Assembly (NCBI GenBank): GCA_964628985.1
Contig: CAZVNJ010000008.1
Location: 6,968 to 70,967 of the forward strand
Direction: 5' to 3'
DNA: 64,000 bases
DNA from: SURF-43 sp964628985
GTDB taxonomy: Bacteria; Chloroflexota; Dehalococcoidia; UBA2979
Positions 18,473-26,752 of the stretch are shown here, piece after piece. Position numbers and translations under genes: made by a program. A model generated the notes under the pieces. The model was not told the origin of the DNA. It worked only from the letters and a program-made list of their open reading frames with translations, and did no database searches. Position 1 is the first letter of the stretch. Every line of letters begins with the position of its first letter.

Positions 18473-19759
18473 ATGGCGACGGATGTACGAGGCACGGATG
18501 CTCCCGTCGGTGCGCCGATCACCGACGGTGTGAAGCCGATTGCCGGCCGCTTCAACACGTTCCGATCGCTCCGGCATCGCAACTACCGCCTGCTCTGGAT
18601 CGGGACGCTCTTCTCCTCCTCTGGCCAGTGGATCCAGCAGGCGGCGCTCGGCTGGCTGACATACGACCTGACGGGATCGGCGGCTCTCCTCGGCGCCGTC
18701 AACGGTGCCAGGTCACTCCCGCTGCTGTTCCTGGGCCCCGTCGGCGGTGTGGCCGCTGACCGGTTCGACAAGAAGCGGCTGATGCTGACCACTCAGGCCT
18801 TCATGGTCGCGATCTCGGTGATCTTCGCCACGCTAATCGTCACCGGCCTCATCGAAGTGTGGCACATCTTCGTGTTCACCCTTCTGTCCGGCGTCGGCTG
18901 GGCGTTCAACATGCCAGTCAGGCAGTCCATCGTGCCAAACCTGGTGCCGCGCGAAGACATGATGAACGCGATGGCCCTGAACTCCGCGGCATTCAACGTC
19001 ACGCGCATCGTGGGCCCGACGATAGCCGGCGTCATGATCGCGAAGATCGGCCCCGGCGAGAACTTCTTCATCCAGGCCGCCATGTACCTCGGCGTCTCAG
19101 TGACGATCATGCAACTCGCCCTGCCGAAGATGCAGTCCGCCACGAACCGTTCGATGCGGGGTGGCGTGGCCGAGGGCGCCCGCTACGTCTGGCACCACCC
19201 CACCCTGCGGACGCAGATGACACTGGCGCTGGTACCGGTGGTAATCGCGCTTCCCTACGTCTCGCTGCTACCGGTCGTTGCGCGTGACAACCTGGACAAG
19301 GGGCCGGGCGGGTTCGGGATGATGATGTCCGCACCCGGTATCGGCGCCGTCGCGGCAACGCTCTTCCTCGCCTCGATGAGCGATGTCCGGCGAAAGGGAT
19401 ACCTGCTGCTGGGGGCCGTCTTCGCCTTCGGAGTGACGCTCATCGCGTTTGCGGGCTCGGTCTCCGTGTTCAAGAACTACCCACTGGCGTTGGTGCTGCT
19501 CGTCGTCGTGGGAGCGGCACAAATGGTGTTCATGACGACAAACCAGACGGTCATGCAGCTGACGACACCGGACGAGTACAGAGGCCGGGTGATGGGCCTC
19601 TTCATGCTGAACCAGGGCCTGCTGCCCCTCGGTAGCCTCTTCGGCGGGGTGATCGCGGAGTTCACCAACGCGGAGACTGCGCTGTTTGTGATGGGCGGCT
19701 CCGTGATCATGCTCGCGGTCCTCTTCGGCCTCTTCGCGAAGTCCGTCCGCACCCTCTGA
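18473..19759 (+). CDS. MFS transporter, MFS_3/EntS-like
   Basis: A 428-residue 12-helix permease of the enterobactin-exporter-like group (MFS_3). The start of the membrane region reads FRSLRHRNYRLLWIGTLFSSSGQWIQQAALGWL, a hallmark of the group, and the loop after helix 2 is GGVAADRFDKKRLML. Members export siderophores, macrolides or other small molecules; the substrate is unknown here. The first 25 residues are polar. It sits alone between two intrinsic terminators. Upstream, TTGACG at 18410-18415 could be a -35 but no matching -10 is convincing. Confidence 0.88.
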   Translation: MATDVRGTDAPVGAPITDGVKPIAGRFNTFRSLRHRNYRLLWIGTLFSSSGQWIQQAALGWLTYDLTGSAALLGAVNGARSLPLLFLGPVGGVAADRFDKKRLMLTTQAFMVAISVIFATLIVTGLIEVWHIFVFTLLSGVGWAFNMPVRQSIVPNLVPREDMMNAMALNSAAFNVTRIVGPTIAGVMIAKIGPGENFFIQAAMYLGVSVTIMQLALPKMQSATNRSMRGGVAEGARYVWHHPTLRTQMTLALVPVVIALPYVSLLPVVARDNLDKGPGGFGMMMSAPGIGAVAATLFLASMSDVRRKGYLLLGAVFAFGVTLIAFAGSVSVFKNYPLALVLLVVVGAAQMVFMTTNQTVMQLTTPDEYRGRVMGLFMLNQGLLPLGSLFGGVIAEFTNAETALFVMGGSVIMLAVLFGLFAKSVRTL

Positions 19760-19780
19760 TCTCACCCGCTGTCCCATCCG

Positions 19781-19814
19781 ACCGCCCGCGCTCCCCTCAA
19801 GCGCGGGCGGTTCC
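19781..19814 (+). terminator. Intrinsic terminator after the MFS gene
   Basis: A 12-bp perfect stem (ACCGCCCGCGCT, 19781-19792, with AGCGCGGGCGGT, 19800-19811), loop CCCCTCA, then TTCC. It separates the MFS gene from the methyltransferase gene. Confidence 0.8.
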
Positions 19815-19869
19815 GTGCGGCCACCGCCGGGCGAGGATCGGTAGGATGGCGCGACGAGAGGAGCCCTGT

Positions 19870-20679
19870 ATGGTCGGGCCGGAAGCGGAACTGAGCCGGC
19901 GCGCGCCGATTGCGTACGACCGCGACCTCTGTCCAGCGATCTTCGAGCCCTTCGCGCGGCATGTTGCCCGCCACCTGGTCTTCCCACCGGGCGTGCGAGT
20001 CCTGGAGATCGCCGCCGGCACCGGCGTCGTCACAGAGGCCCTCCTCGCCCACCTCCCCAGCGACGGTGCGCTGACCTCGACCGACATCAACCAAGACATG
20101 ATCGAGGTGGCACGGGCCCGAATCGGCATCGACCATCGCCTGGCGTGGCAACCAGCGGATGCCCAGGCGCTCCCCTTCCACTCGCAAGCATTCGACATCG
20201 CCGTGTGCCAGTTCGGCGTGATGTTCTTTCCGGACAAGCAACTCGCGATGGAAGAGGCGCGGCGGGTACTGCGGCCTGGTGGGACGCTCGCGCTCACGAC
20301 GTGGGACAGCCAGGAACACAACCCGTTTGGACACGTGACGAACCAGGCGCTGGCGGAACTCTTCCCAGCCGACCCTCCCCGCTTCTTCCACCAGCCCTTC
20401 TCCTACGCGGATCCCGGCGCGATGACCGCGCTGCTCACGAATGCCGGGTTCTCTCGCGTGCGCATCGACATCGTCGATGAGGTAGCGGCGTGTGAGAGCG
20501 CGAGCCGCCTCGCTGCCGGGCTCGTCCTCGGGACCCCAATCGGCATCGAGGTTGCCACCCGCGCCTCGCTCTCGCACGAAGCGGTCATCGAGCACCTGAC
20601 GGAACGGCTTGCAGAAGCAGGCGGGCGCTCGCCGCACCGAAGTCCCATGCGAGCGCTCGTGGCATACGCCGAGGTGTAG
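19870..20679 (+). CDS. Class I SAM-dependent methyltransferase
   Basis: A 269-residue Rossmann-fold methyltransferase of the UbiE/Methyltransf_11 type. Motif I is VLEIAAGTGVVTEALL, the acidic residue after strand 2 is in STDINQDMIEVA, motif II/III region reads ADAQALPFHSQAFDIAVCQFGVMFF and the post-motif helix MEEARRVLRPGGTLAL. The long C-terminal cap (about 160-260) probably binds the acceptor, which is unknown. ATG 19870 has GAGGAG six bases upstream and is preferred over an in-frame ATG at 19846. It converges with the hydrolase gene 13 bases downstream. Confidence 0.87.
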   Translation: MVGPEAELSRRAPIAYDRDLCPAIFEPFARHVARHLVFPPGVRVLEIAAGTGVVTEALLAHLPSDGALTSTDINQDMIEVARARIGIDHRLAWQPADAQALPFHSQAFDIAVCQFGVMFFPDKQLAMEEARRVLRPGGTLALTTWDSQEHNPFGHVTNQALAELFPADPPRFFHQPFSYADPGAMTALLTNAGFSRVRIDIVDEVAACESASRLAAGLVLGTPIGIEVATRASLSHEAVIEHLTERLAEAGGRSPHRSPMRALVAYAEV

Positions 20680-20692
20680 GCGGCGTGTAGGG

Positions 20693-21622
20693 TCAGCCTT
20701 CGATGCCCGCCAGGCCCAACAGGAATCGTCGCGCTGCCTCCTCCGCTCGGCCGTCGGGAGTCCCGTGGCCGCCTCCTGCGGTGAGCAAGAGGCTTGATGG
20801 CACGCCTGATGCGCGCAGCGCGGTGTCGAGAAGCCGCGCCTGTTCAGCGGGGACCACGCGGTCCGCGTCCCCATGCAGCAACAGGAAGGGCGGCGCCCCG
20901 CTATGCACATATGTCAGAGGACTAGCCGCGCGTCCTCGGCCGCCGCAGAGGAGGAAGGCGCACCCGAGCGCCTGAAATTCCGCCGATACCTCACATGCAG
21001 CACATTCCCCCGCCATCCGAGGCAAGTCGCTAGGCCCGGCGATCGCAACCACGCCACTGACGGCGCTCGATATCCCCGCGTTCCCGCCAACATCTCCCTC
21101 AAGGCTGGCGTCTCCCGCGGTCAGCGCTGCGAGCGAAGCGAGGTGCGCGCCGGCCGAGAATCCCACCAGGTAGACCCGCCCGGGGTCGAGTCGATACGCC
21201 TCGGCGTTGGCGCGAAGCCAGCGGACGGCCCCCTTCACGTCGTGCAGTTGTGCCGGATGGGAATTCAGCCCGGTGAGGCGGTAGTTCACCGCTGCGACGG
21301 CGAACCCGCGATCCCGAAGGTCGAGGAGCAGACGGGGCAGCGGCCGCTTGTCGCCGGCGATCCAGGATCCACCGTGCAGCCACACGGCCACCGGCGCACC
21401 GCTCCCCCGCGGCAAGTAAAGGTCCAGCGTGCGACCCCCATCGGCGTACGCCAGGTCATGGTGGGTCGCCTCAGGTGCTGCCAGGGTCGCGACGGCGGTC
21501 GCAATCGCGGTCGCGCCCGGTTCTGCCTGGGGCGCAGGCTCGGGCGCGGATCTCACTGCGCACGCCGAGGCAACCCCAAGAATGGCGATGCACAGGAGGC
21601 CGTGCAGGACTGGACGAGGCAT
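20693..21622 (-). CDS. Alpha/beta hydrolase (esterase/lipase), lipoprotein
   Basis: A 309-residue exported esterase of the BD-FAE/hormone-sensitive-lipase type. The signal peptide ends in the lipobox ASAC (about residue 20), followed by an Ala/Pro linker. The hydrolase domain has VAVWLHGGSWIAG for the oxyanion hole, nucleophile VGFSAGAHLA, acid LLHGDADRVVP and histidine AGGGHGTPDG. Extra cysteines (ECAAC, ALGCAFLLCG) in the lid region could form disulfides. Start ATG 21622 is chosen for the signal peptide; upstream in-frame sequence is arginine-rich and non-conserved. It lies 28 bases after the deacetylase gene on the same strand, probably the last gene of a three-gene envelope operon. Confidence 0.85.
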   Translation of the reverse strand: MPRPVLHGLLCIAILGVASACAVRSAPEPAPQAEPGATAIATAVATLAAPEATHHDLAYADGGRTLDLYLPRGSGAPVAVWLHGGSWIAGDKRPLPRLLLDLRDRGFAVAAVNYRLTGLNSHPAQLHDVKGAVRWLRANAEAYRLDPGRVYLVGFSAGAHLASLAALTAGDASLEGDVGGNAGISSAVSGVVAIAGPSDLPRMAGECAACEVSAEFQALGCAFLLCGGRGRAASPLTYVHSGAPPFLLLHGDADRVVPAEQARLLDTALRASGVPSSLLLTAGGGHGTPDGRAEEAARRFLLGLAGIEG

Positions 21623-21650
21623 GCATCCAGCGTACCGCGCTGGTCGCGGG

Positions 21651-22550
21651 CTACGGGTGAAGCAGCCAGTCCAGCGTGCCCATCTCGAATCCCGCACGTC
21701 GCAACCCGCGGATCACCGCGGGAAGGGCCGGCCCGTCCTGGGCCGCTGAGCCAACGTGAAAGATGTAGACAGCCCCGGGCGCGGCCAGCCGAAGACACCG
21801 GGCCTCGATGTCTGCGCGGGAAAGGCCGTTCCAGCCGAGCGAATCCACCGTCCACATCGCCACGATCTCGTAGCCCTGCGAGCCGACGTCGTCCACGACC
21901 GAGGCGTCGAGGTCGCCGTATGGAGGGCGGAAATACGGCTTGGTCGTGGCATTTGCGATCCGGCGCACCGCCTGCTCCGTGAGTTCGAGTTCGCGGATAC
22001 GAGCCTCGAAAGACTTTGGGCCTCGTCCGGTGGAATGGCCGGTAAACGAATCGTGCGTCTGTGTGTGATTGATCAGGTGATGCCCTTCGTCCACCATCCG
22101 ACGAAGCAAGTCCGGGTTCGCCTCCGCCCACTGCCCGGTCATGCCGAAGGAGGCTCGGACGCCCTCCGTCTTCAGCGTGTCCAGGATCGACTCCGCGTAA
22201 CCGCGGTCCGCACCGGCATCGAAGGTCAGGGCGACTCGACGGGCCTCGGTCGCAACGCTCGCGACCATCCGGGCACGGCCGCTGGTGGGCCGAACACGCA
22301 CAGGCCCCGGCCGCCCCGCGGGCGCGACGGTCTCAGCGATCATCCGACTGGCGGCCCGTGCTTCCTCCTGGTCTCCGCCCGAGGTCCCCACCGCTGGGAT
22401 GGCGGCAGCCGCAGCCGCGGGCAACAGCCCCTGGTACGCCGTCGGAGGCGGCGTAGGGCGTTCTTCGACCGCGTTGGGAGCGATGGAGGATCCCGAACAC
22501 CCGGCGCACATGATTCCGATGGCGACGAGGAGCCATGACTGAAGCGGCAT
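21651..22550 (-). CDS. Polysaccharide deacetylase (NodB homology), lipoprotein
   Basis: A 299-residue lipoprotein with lipobox CAGC at about residues 15-18 and a 75-residue low-complexity linker. The NodB domain carries VALTFDAGAD (motif 1, second aspartate replaced by Ala), the metal-binding HLINHTQTHDS (motif 2), FRPPYGD (motif 3) and a late WTVDSLGW plus IFHVGS. It probably deacetylates N-acetylglucosamine or N-acetylmuramate residues in peptidoglycan or a related glycan. Its ATG overlaps the TGA of the upstream amidase by one base (22550), a strong sign of coupled translation and joint action on the cell wall. Confidence 0.9.
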   Translation of the reverse strand: MPLQSWLLVAIGIMCAGCSGSSIAPNAVEERPTPPPTAYQGLLPAAAAAAIPAVGTSGGDQEEARAASRMIAETVAPAGRPGPVRVRPTSGRARMVASVATEARRVALTFDAGADRGYAESILDTLKTEGVRASFGMTGQWAEANPDLLRRMVDEGHHLINHTQTHDSFTGHSTGRGPKSFEARIRELELTEQAVRRIANATTKPYFRPPYGDLDASVVDDVGSQGYEIVAMWTVDSLGWNGLSRADIEARCLRLAAPGAVYIFHVGSAAQDGPALPAVIRGLRRAGFEMGTLDWLLHP

Positions 22551-23566
22551 CAGGGCACGCCCCGGCTGCTGAGGTAGGCCGAAATGCCAAGGACAACACC
22601 GCGCGCCAAGACCTCGCGGGCCGTGTCGTCCGACAGGAGGCGCGCATCATCCGGGTTGCTGGTGAAGAGCAGTTCCACCAGCACGCCGGGCATCTGCGTG
22701 GCGCGGCTTGCGATGGCTTCCTGCCCCGGCGCGAAGCCAAGCGTGACAGGGTCCCCGCCTCGGCGCAGGGCCTCATCACGCGTGGTCACGCGAGGCGGGC
22801 CAAGCACGAATAGTGGAAAGCACTGGCCCTGGAAGGCTCGCAGACAGGAGTCGTCCAGCGCACCCCGGTCGCGCACGCGGTAGCCCGCTCGCCCTACCTC
22901 GGCCATCACGCTGGACTGGATCGCCTGTGCCAGCCGGCGGTTCTCTGCCGAGAATGGACGCTGGGAGTTGTAGTAGGTCTCGATCCCGTTGGCCGACGAG
23001 TCGTTCAGGCCATTCGAGTGGATGGACACGAAGAGGGCCGCGCCCGAGGCGTTGGCGAGGTCAATGCGCGCCTGAAGGTCCCGGCGCTGGGCACTAAAGC
23101 CCTGCGGGAGTCCTGGACCGTCGACTCCGCCGATCGCTCGACCGGAGTCCACTCGGGTCAGGAGCACCCGATATCCCGCCTCCATGAGCAGGCGCTCCAC
23201 GCGGCGCGCCATCTCGAGGTTTGAGTCCTTCTCCACGATTCCATTCGCCGCGGCGCCCACTTCGTCACCGCCGTGCCCGGGGTCGATCACCACCAGGAGC
23301 CCGTTCCCCGCGGGCAGGATGAGGCGCGAGAGATCGACCGGCGCGGCGAGGACGGAACCGCTGGTGTTGGGGGTGGGCGGTGTCCCAACCACGGCCACCG
23401 CTTGCGCAACTACGGTGGGTGCGGCCTCGACTGACGGCTGCGGAGTCGCCGGGGCGGACTGGGGCGCGCCCGCATTCGACGCAAGCGGGCCGGGCGCTGG
23501 ACCGCCGCTGCAGGCGATCAGCACCAACCCTGCCGCCACCAGGGGCCACAGGCCACGATGGGACAT
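22550..23566 (-). CDS. N-acetylmuramoyl-L-alanine amidase (Amidase_3), lipoprotein
   Basis: A 338-residue exported amidase. The signal peptide ends in a lipobox (LIAC, about residue 19), followed by a Pro/Ala/Val linker to about 95. The zinc amidase domain shows VVIDPGHGGDE (first His), NGIVEKDSNLEMARR (Glu ligand) and FVSIHSNGLND (second His), with the catalytic glutamate expected in the C-terminal LVELLFTSNPDDARLL. It cuts the amide bond between muramic acid and the stem peptide. ATG 23566 gives the signal peptide and has GGTGGAGG upstream. It begins a likely amidase-deacetylase-esterase operon. Confidence 0.92.
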   Translation of the reverse strand: MSHRGLWPLVAAGLVLIACSGGPAPGPLASNAGAPQSAPATPQPSVEAAPTVVAQAVAVVGTPPTPNTSGSVLAAPVDLSRLILPAGNGLLVVIDPGHGGDEVGAAANGIVEKDSNLEMARRVERLLMEAGYRVLLTRVDSGRAIGGVDGPGLPQGFSAQRRDLQARIDLANASGAALFVSIHSNGLNDSSANGIETYYNSQRPFSAENRRLAQAIQSSVMAEVGRAGYRVRDRGALDDSCLRAFQGQCFPLFVLGPPRVTTRDEALRRGGDPVTLGFAPGQEAIASRATQMPGVLVELLFTSNPDDARLLSDDTAREVLARGVVLGISAYLSSRGVP

Positions 23567-23691
23567 CCGCCTCCACCCGGGCCGCCGTGTTCCGCCGAAG
23601 CGTCCGAGTCCCGGGAGCATAGGTGAACGGCATCGGAGGCGCCCGGATCTCTATCTGAATATGTGATTGGCGTGCGCAGCACTGAGATGGA

Positions 23692-24789
23692 TTGTTTATC
23701 CTCGTGCCATTCTGTGGGCTCACGCTGGCGGGCACCTTGCACACCTCACCTCGGTCATCGCGGCGCCTGATCGCGGCCGTGACACTCGCGGTCCTCGCCG
23801 GCGCGTTCGTGCTCGGCTGTGGCACGGACCTCGGCGCCGAGGTCCGTGTGACCGCCGCGCCAGCCGAAGAGGCGAGTCTCACCACGAGCGGCGTGGCGGT
23901 CCCCTCGGACGATCCCGCGGCAGCCCCCTCGCTGGTCTCGGCGGCCCCTCCCGGGCGCCCGCTCCCGGAGTTCTGGGCTGGTGGCCCAATGGCGACCGCA
24001 GGGGCGCCTTCGCCACCCTCCAACACCGCCCTCGCCGCGGTCGTGATGGACGAGGCATCCGGAGCCGTGCTCTACGAGAAAGACGCGCATCGCCAACTGT
24101 CGCCCGCCAGCCTGACCAAGATCGCGACGGCGATCCTGGCTGCTGAGAGCGGCCGCTGGGATGAGACATTCACCATCGATGTCGACAGCCGCACGATGCG
24201 CGGCAGCACCGTCATGGGTCTCGTCCCGGGCGACCGGTTCACCCTCGGCGACCTCGTGCATGGACTGATGTTGCCGTCCGGGAACGATGCCGGGCTGGCG
24301 ATCGGACGGGCGCTTACCGGATCCGACGCAGCCTTCGTCGAGGCGATGAATGCCCTCTCCCGTCGACTTGGCCTGACCAACACCAACTGGGCGAACCCAC
24401 ATGGGCTGGGCGGGATCAACCACTACACCTCCGCGTACGACCTCGCGATCCTCTCGCGCTACTACATGTCCTTTCCGGAACTCCGCGACGTGGTGGGGAA
24501 GGCTCGCTACACCGCCCGCGGCGACCGGGCGATCACCTTCGGCACCCTCAACCCGCTGTATGGCTATCCGGGAGTGGATGGTCTGAAGACCGGCTACACA
24601 CGTGGGTCAGGCAACACGTTCGTGATGTCTCGCATCAGGGACGGCCACCGAATCTTCGTCGTCTTGCTCAACGATTCGAACCGGGCGGCAGACGGCTGGG
24701 CGCTCTCGAACTGGGCCTTCACCGCGCATCATTGGCCGGAGCCGACCGCAGCCCATCCTTCCAGCCCATCCCCGCCGTCCACGCCCTAG
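23692..24789 (+). CDS. D-alanyl-D-alanine carboxypeptidase (peptidase S11), lipoprotein
   Basis: A penicillin-binding-protein-type serine peptidase. The three active-site motifs are complete: SLTK (SxxK) near residue 140, LPSGNDAG (SxN) near 197, and LKTGYTRG (KTG) near 300. It trims the terminal D-alanine from peptidoglycan stem peptides; the PBP5 C-terminal domain is absent, and a short Pro/Ser tail ends the protein. A charged stretch RSSRR followed by a hydrophobic segment and lipobox VLGC marks it as a lipoprotein. The start is uncertain: TTG 23692 is the most upstream option, and TTG 23740 region or others would still keep the signal peptide. Its stop shares CTAG with the convergent gene. 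Confidence 0.9.
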   Translation: MFILVPFCGLTLAGTLHTSPRSSRRLIAAVTLAVLAGAFVLGCGTDLGAEVRVTAAPAEEASLTTSGVAVPSDDPAAAPSLVSAAPPGRPLPEFWAGGPMATAGAPSPPSNTALAAVVMDEASGAVLYEKDAHRQLSPASLTKIATAILAAESGRWDETFTIDVDSRTMRGSTVMGLVPGDRFTLGDLVHGLMLPSGNDAGLAIGRALTGSDAAFVEAMNALSRRLGLTNTNWANPHGLGGINHYTSAYDLAILSRYYMSFPELRDVVGKARYTARGDRAITFGTLNPLYGYPGVDGLKTGYTRGSGNTFVMSRIRDGHRIFVVLLNDSNRAADGWALSNWAFTAHHWPEPTAAHPSSPSPPSTP

Positions 24790-25811
24790 CCGGCACTCTG
24801 CTCTCGCTGCCCCCTCAGCGTTGACGCGTAGAGCGGCAACGTGAGCAGGAACGGCGCGACGTAATAGACGAGGCGAAAGAGCAGCGTCCCGAGCACCGCC
24901 GCCTCCAGCGGCACCCGACGCAGCGCCAGCACCGCAGCCTGAGAGCCGTCCTGCACCCCCACGCCGCCCGGCAGGAGCGAGGCGAAGCCGGCCACAGTCC
25001 CCACCGCGAATCCGCTGAGCACTGACCAACCGCCCACCTCGTGGAAGGCGTGGATGCACGCCCAGAACGTACTGGCGACGGCTGCCCAGTGGAGGCCCAG
25101 CAGCGCCACAGGAAGGCCCATGTCCAGCGGCCGGCGTCGGAACGCGGCGCCCGCCTGGCCGAGCGCTTCGTCAAGTTCCTCGAGTCCTCGAGCGACGACA
25201 GGCCCATGACGGGGCGCCAGGCGCAGCGCCACGCGGCCGATCGCCCCCACGACTGCCCGGCGCACCCGGCTGCTAAACAGCGTGGCCGTCGACAGCACGA
25301 CGAACGCGGCAGCGAGCGCTCCGGCGACCGCGATGGTGCGCCGCCACGACGCGACCAATTCCGGGTCGGTCCCCAGGCGGAGGAGGACGCCGGCCAGCAA
25401 GACGAACATCACGAGGTTGTTGAGGTATGCATGCGTCAGTGAGACAGCCAGCGAGCGCCCGGCGGTGACCCCGTGCGGCCGCGAAAGCGCAGCGCGAAGC
25501 GTGTAACCGGCCACGCCGCCAAACGAGATCACATTGTTCACCGCGATCGAGAGGACAGCGATGCGGAACATCGAACGCGCGGGAGCCACCACGCCCATCG
25601 GCGGGCCAAGCAAGACGAGCGCCGCGCTGGCAGCAGCGTAGGACAGCGCGGTCAGGAGCGCTGCGGGTGGCAGGCGCGACCAGTCTGACTCGCTGAGCAG
25701 GCGGCGCGACTCGCCCAGGTCGCCCCGCACCAGCAACACGATGGCCACGACGACGGCCAGGGCCGCGACCAACAGGCCAGCACGCCGGAAGCCCCGCAGA
25801 CGGCTCAACAC
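24786..25811 (-). CDS. Lysylphosphatidylglycerol synthase TM region/UPF0104-type membrane protein
   Basis: A 341-residue integral membrane protein with about eight helices, of the YbhN/AglD/LPG_synthase_TM family. Typical pieces are the N-terminal LLVAALAVVVAIVLLV helix, the VNNVISFGGVAGYTLRAAL motif (the family's N-x4-P/G-gate region), and GFASLLPGGVGVQDGSQAAVLAL, which matches the conserved P-G-G-x-G-x2-E/D region. The family includes lipid flippases and the membrane half of MprF. Without an attached transferase domain it could move an isoprenoid or phospholipid-linked substrate. Stop codons of this gene and the convergent carboxypeptidase overlap in CTAG. Confidence 0.8.
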   Translation of the reverse strand: MLSRLRGFRRAGLLVAALAVVVAIVLLVRGDLGESRRLLSESDWSRLPPAALLTALSYAAASAALVLLGPPMGVVAPARSMFRIAVLSIAVNNVISFGGVAGYTLRAALSRPHGVTAGRSLAVSLTHAYLNNLVMFVLLAGVLLRLGTDPELVASWRRTIAVAGALAAAFVVLSTATLFSSRVRRAVVGAIGRVALRLAPRHGPVVARGLEELDEALGQAGAAFRRRPLDMGLPVALLGLHWAAVASTFWACIHAFHEVGGWSVLSGFAVGTVAGFASLLPGGVGVQDGSQAAVLALRRVPLEAAVLGTLLFRLVYYVAPFLLTLPLYASTLRGQREQSAG

Positions 25812-26002
25812 GGCGGCCGGTAGCCCCGGGACTTGGCCTGCACGGCGTGACGCATTGGCCCCCTCGTGCCTCGCCTGAAATCGCTGGCTGGCACGTGGCC
25901 ATCCCGAGTCATGGTCTCACTGGGACGGGTTGCCAGCGGGCATAACATACGTGACGCGCCGGGGGACCGACGGGCCCCCAACCAGCATGGAGGACTCGAT
26001 CT

Positions 26003-26164
26003 ATGGCCGACAAAGTTTGCCTCGTGTGCAGCAAGGAAATCGCGGACGGCAAAGAGATGAAGTGGAACCACGAGGGCAAGTGGCTCGTGTTCGACGACAT
26101 GGGCTGCCGCAACCGCTTCATCGGGAACCCGAAGAAGTACCTGGACGCGCCGGCTACGGCGTAG
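26003..26164 (+). CDS. Small YHS-type metal-binding protein
   Basis: A 53-residue protein with a C-x2-C pair (Cys6, Cys9; VCLVCSKEI) and a third cysteine at about position 35 in GCRNRFIGNPKKYL. The C-terminal C-R-x-R-F-x-x-N-P-x-x-Y pattern is that of YHS/TRASH domains, which bind a soft or transition metal and often act as metal sensors or chaperones beside P-type ATPases. Here it stands alone. GGAGGA at 25989-25994 lies 8 bases before the ATG, and codon third positions are nearly all G or C, both supporting a real gene. A long-stem hairpin follows the stop. Confidence 0.75.
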   Translation: MADKVCLVCSKEIADGKEMKWNHEGKWLVFDDMGCRNRFIGNPKKYLDAPATA

Positions 26165-26180
26165 TCCGCGCGCCTGCACG

Positions 26181-26226
26181 CCACGCCGCGCACCTGCGCC
26201 ATTTGAGGAGCGGGCGCGCGGCGTGG
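26181..26226 (+). terminator. Long hairpin after the YHS gene (possible terminator)
   Basis: An 11-bp perfect inverted repeat, CCACGCCGCGC (26181-26191) with GCGCGGCGTGG (26216-26226), encloses a 24-base loop. It sits between the YHS stop and the TPP riboswitch and may insulate the two transcripts. No U-tract follows and the loop is large, so termination is only inferred. Confidence 0.45.
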
Positions 26227-26256
26227 TAGGTTCGGACGAATTCACCACACGGTGAG

Positions 26257-26337
26257 CCGCTGGGGGGGCCGCAAGGCTGAGATCCGCAAGGACCACCCCT
26301 GGAACCTGACCTCGGTTATGCGAGCGTAGGGAAGCGG
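26257..26337 (+). ncRNA. TPP (THI-box) riboswitch
   Basis: The aptamer shows all core blocks: P1 arms CCGCT (26257-26261) and AGCGG (26333-26337), the conserved GGCTGAGA (26275-26282), then ACCCCTGGAACCTGACC, a short P4/P5 region and GCGAGCGTAGGGAA. It binds thiamin pyrophosphate. About 120 bases separate it from the first gene; CACCCCCACCC near 26388 could pair with the GAGAGGGGGG Shine-Dalgarno at 26443-26452, so control of translation is plausible. The downstream genes are a thiamin-binding protein and a ThiXYZ-type transporter, in line with thiamin repression. Confidence 0.97.
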
Positions 26338-26457
26338 AACGAACGATGACGGAGCCCACCAGGCTCACGCACCCCATCGGACGTCGCCACACCCCCACCC
26401 GCCTGCGTGCCGGGGCAGCCCAGTGCGGCCTGCCGCTCGCGCGAGAGGGGGGACGCC

Positions 26458-26748
26458 GTGATCCTCGACATCGAAGTCTTGCCACGCCCGGTCGGGACAC
26501 CTGAGAGCCGCTACGCCCACGTGGAGGCGGCCATCGCCGTGATCCAGGCGTCCGGACTGACGTACGAAGTCCACGCGCTCGGCACCACCGTCGAGGGCGA
26601 TCCGGCCGCCATCTGGGATCTCGCGCGACGCATCCACGAGGCGACCCTGACCTCCGGGGCCGAGAACGTCGTCACCGTGGCAAAGTTCCAGCAGAGCCGT
26701 GCTGAGGATCCACCCACGATGTCCTCGCTGACGGCGAAGTTCCGTTAG
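26458..26748 (+). CDS. Thiamine-binding protein, MTH1187/YkoF-like
   Basis: A 96-residue protein of the MTH1187/UPF0045 (YkoF-like) family. The strand-helix pattern VILDIEVLPRP, ESRYAHVEAAIAVIQASGL, YEVHALGTTVEGD and AENVVTVAKFQQS is characteristic of this ferredoxin-like fold, which binds thiamin or its pyrimidine part in the B. subtilis YkoF relative. GTG 26458 is chosen because GAGAGGGGGG lies just upstream and the domain begins there. It is the first gene under the TPP riboswitch and is followed after 4 bases by the permease, so it belongs to the thiamin-precursor uptake operon. Confidence 0.9.
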   Translation: MILDIEVLPRPVGTPESRYAHVEAAIAVIQASGLTYEVHALGTTVEGDPAAIWDLARRIHEATLTSGAENVVTVAKFQQSRAEDPPTMSSLTAKFR

Positions 26749-26752
26749 CGCC

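Noticed and set aside
17543..18577. N-terminal extension of the MFS transporter frame up to 18577
   Set aside because: It overlaps the ferredoxin gene and its terminator, has no MFS homology and is basic low-complexity sequence; the GTG at 17542 is the natural start.
26346..26523. Small reading frame starting at ATG 26346 just after the TPP aptamer
   Set aside because: No Shine-Dalgarno of its own, Arg/Pro/His-rich product, and it overlaps the thiamin-binding gene in another frame; this stretch is better read as expression platform.
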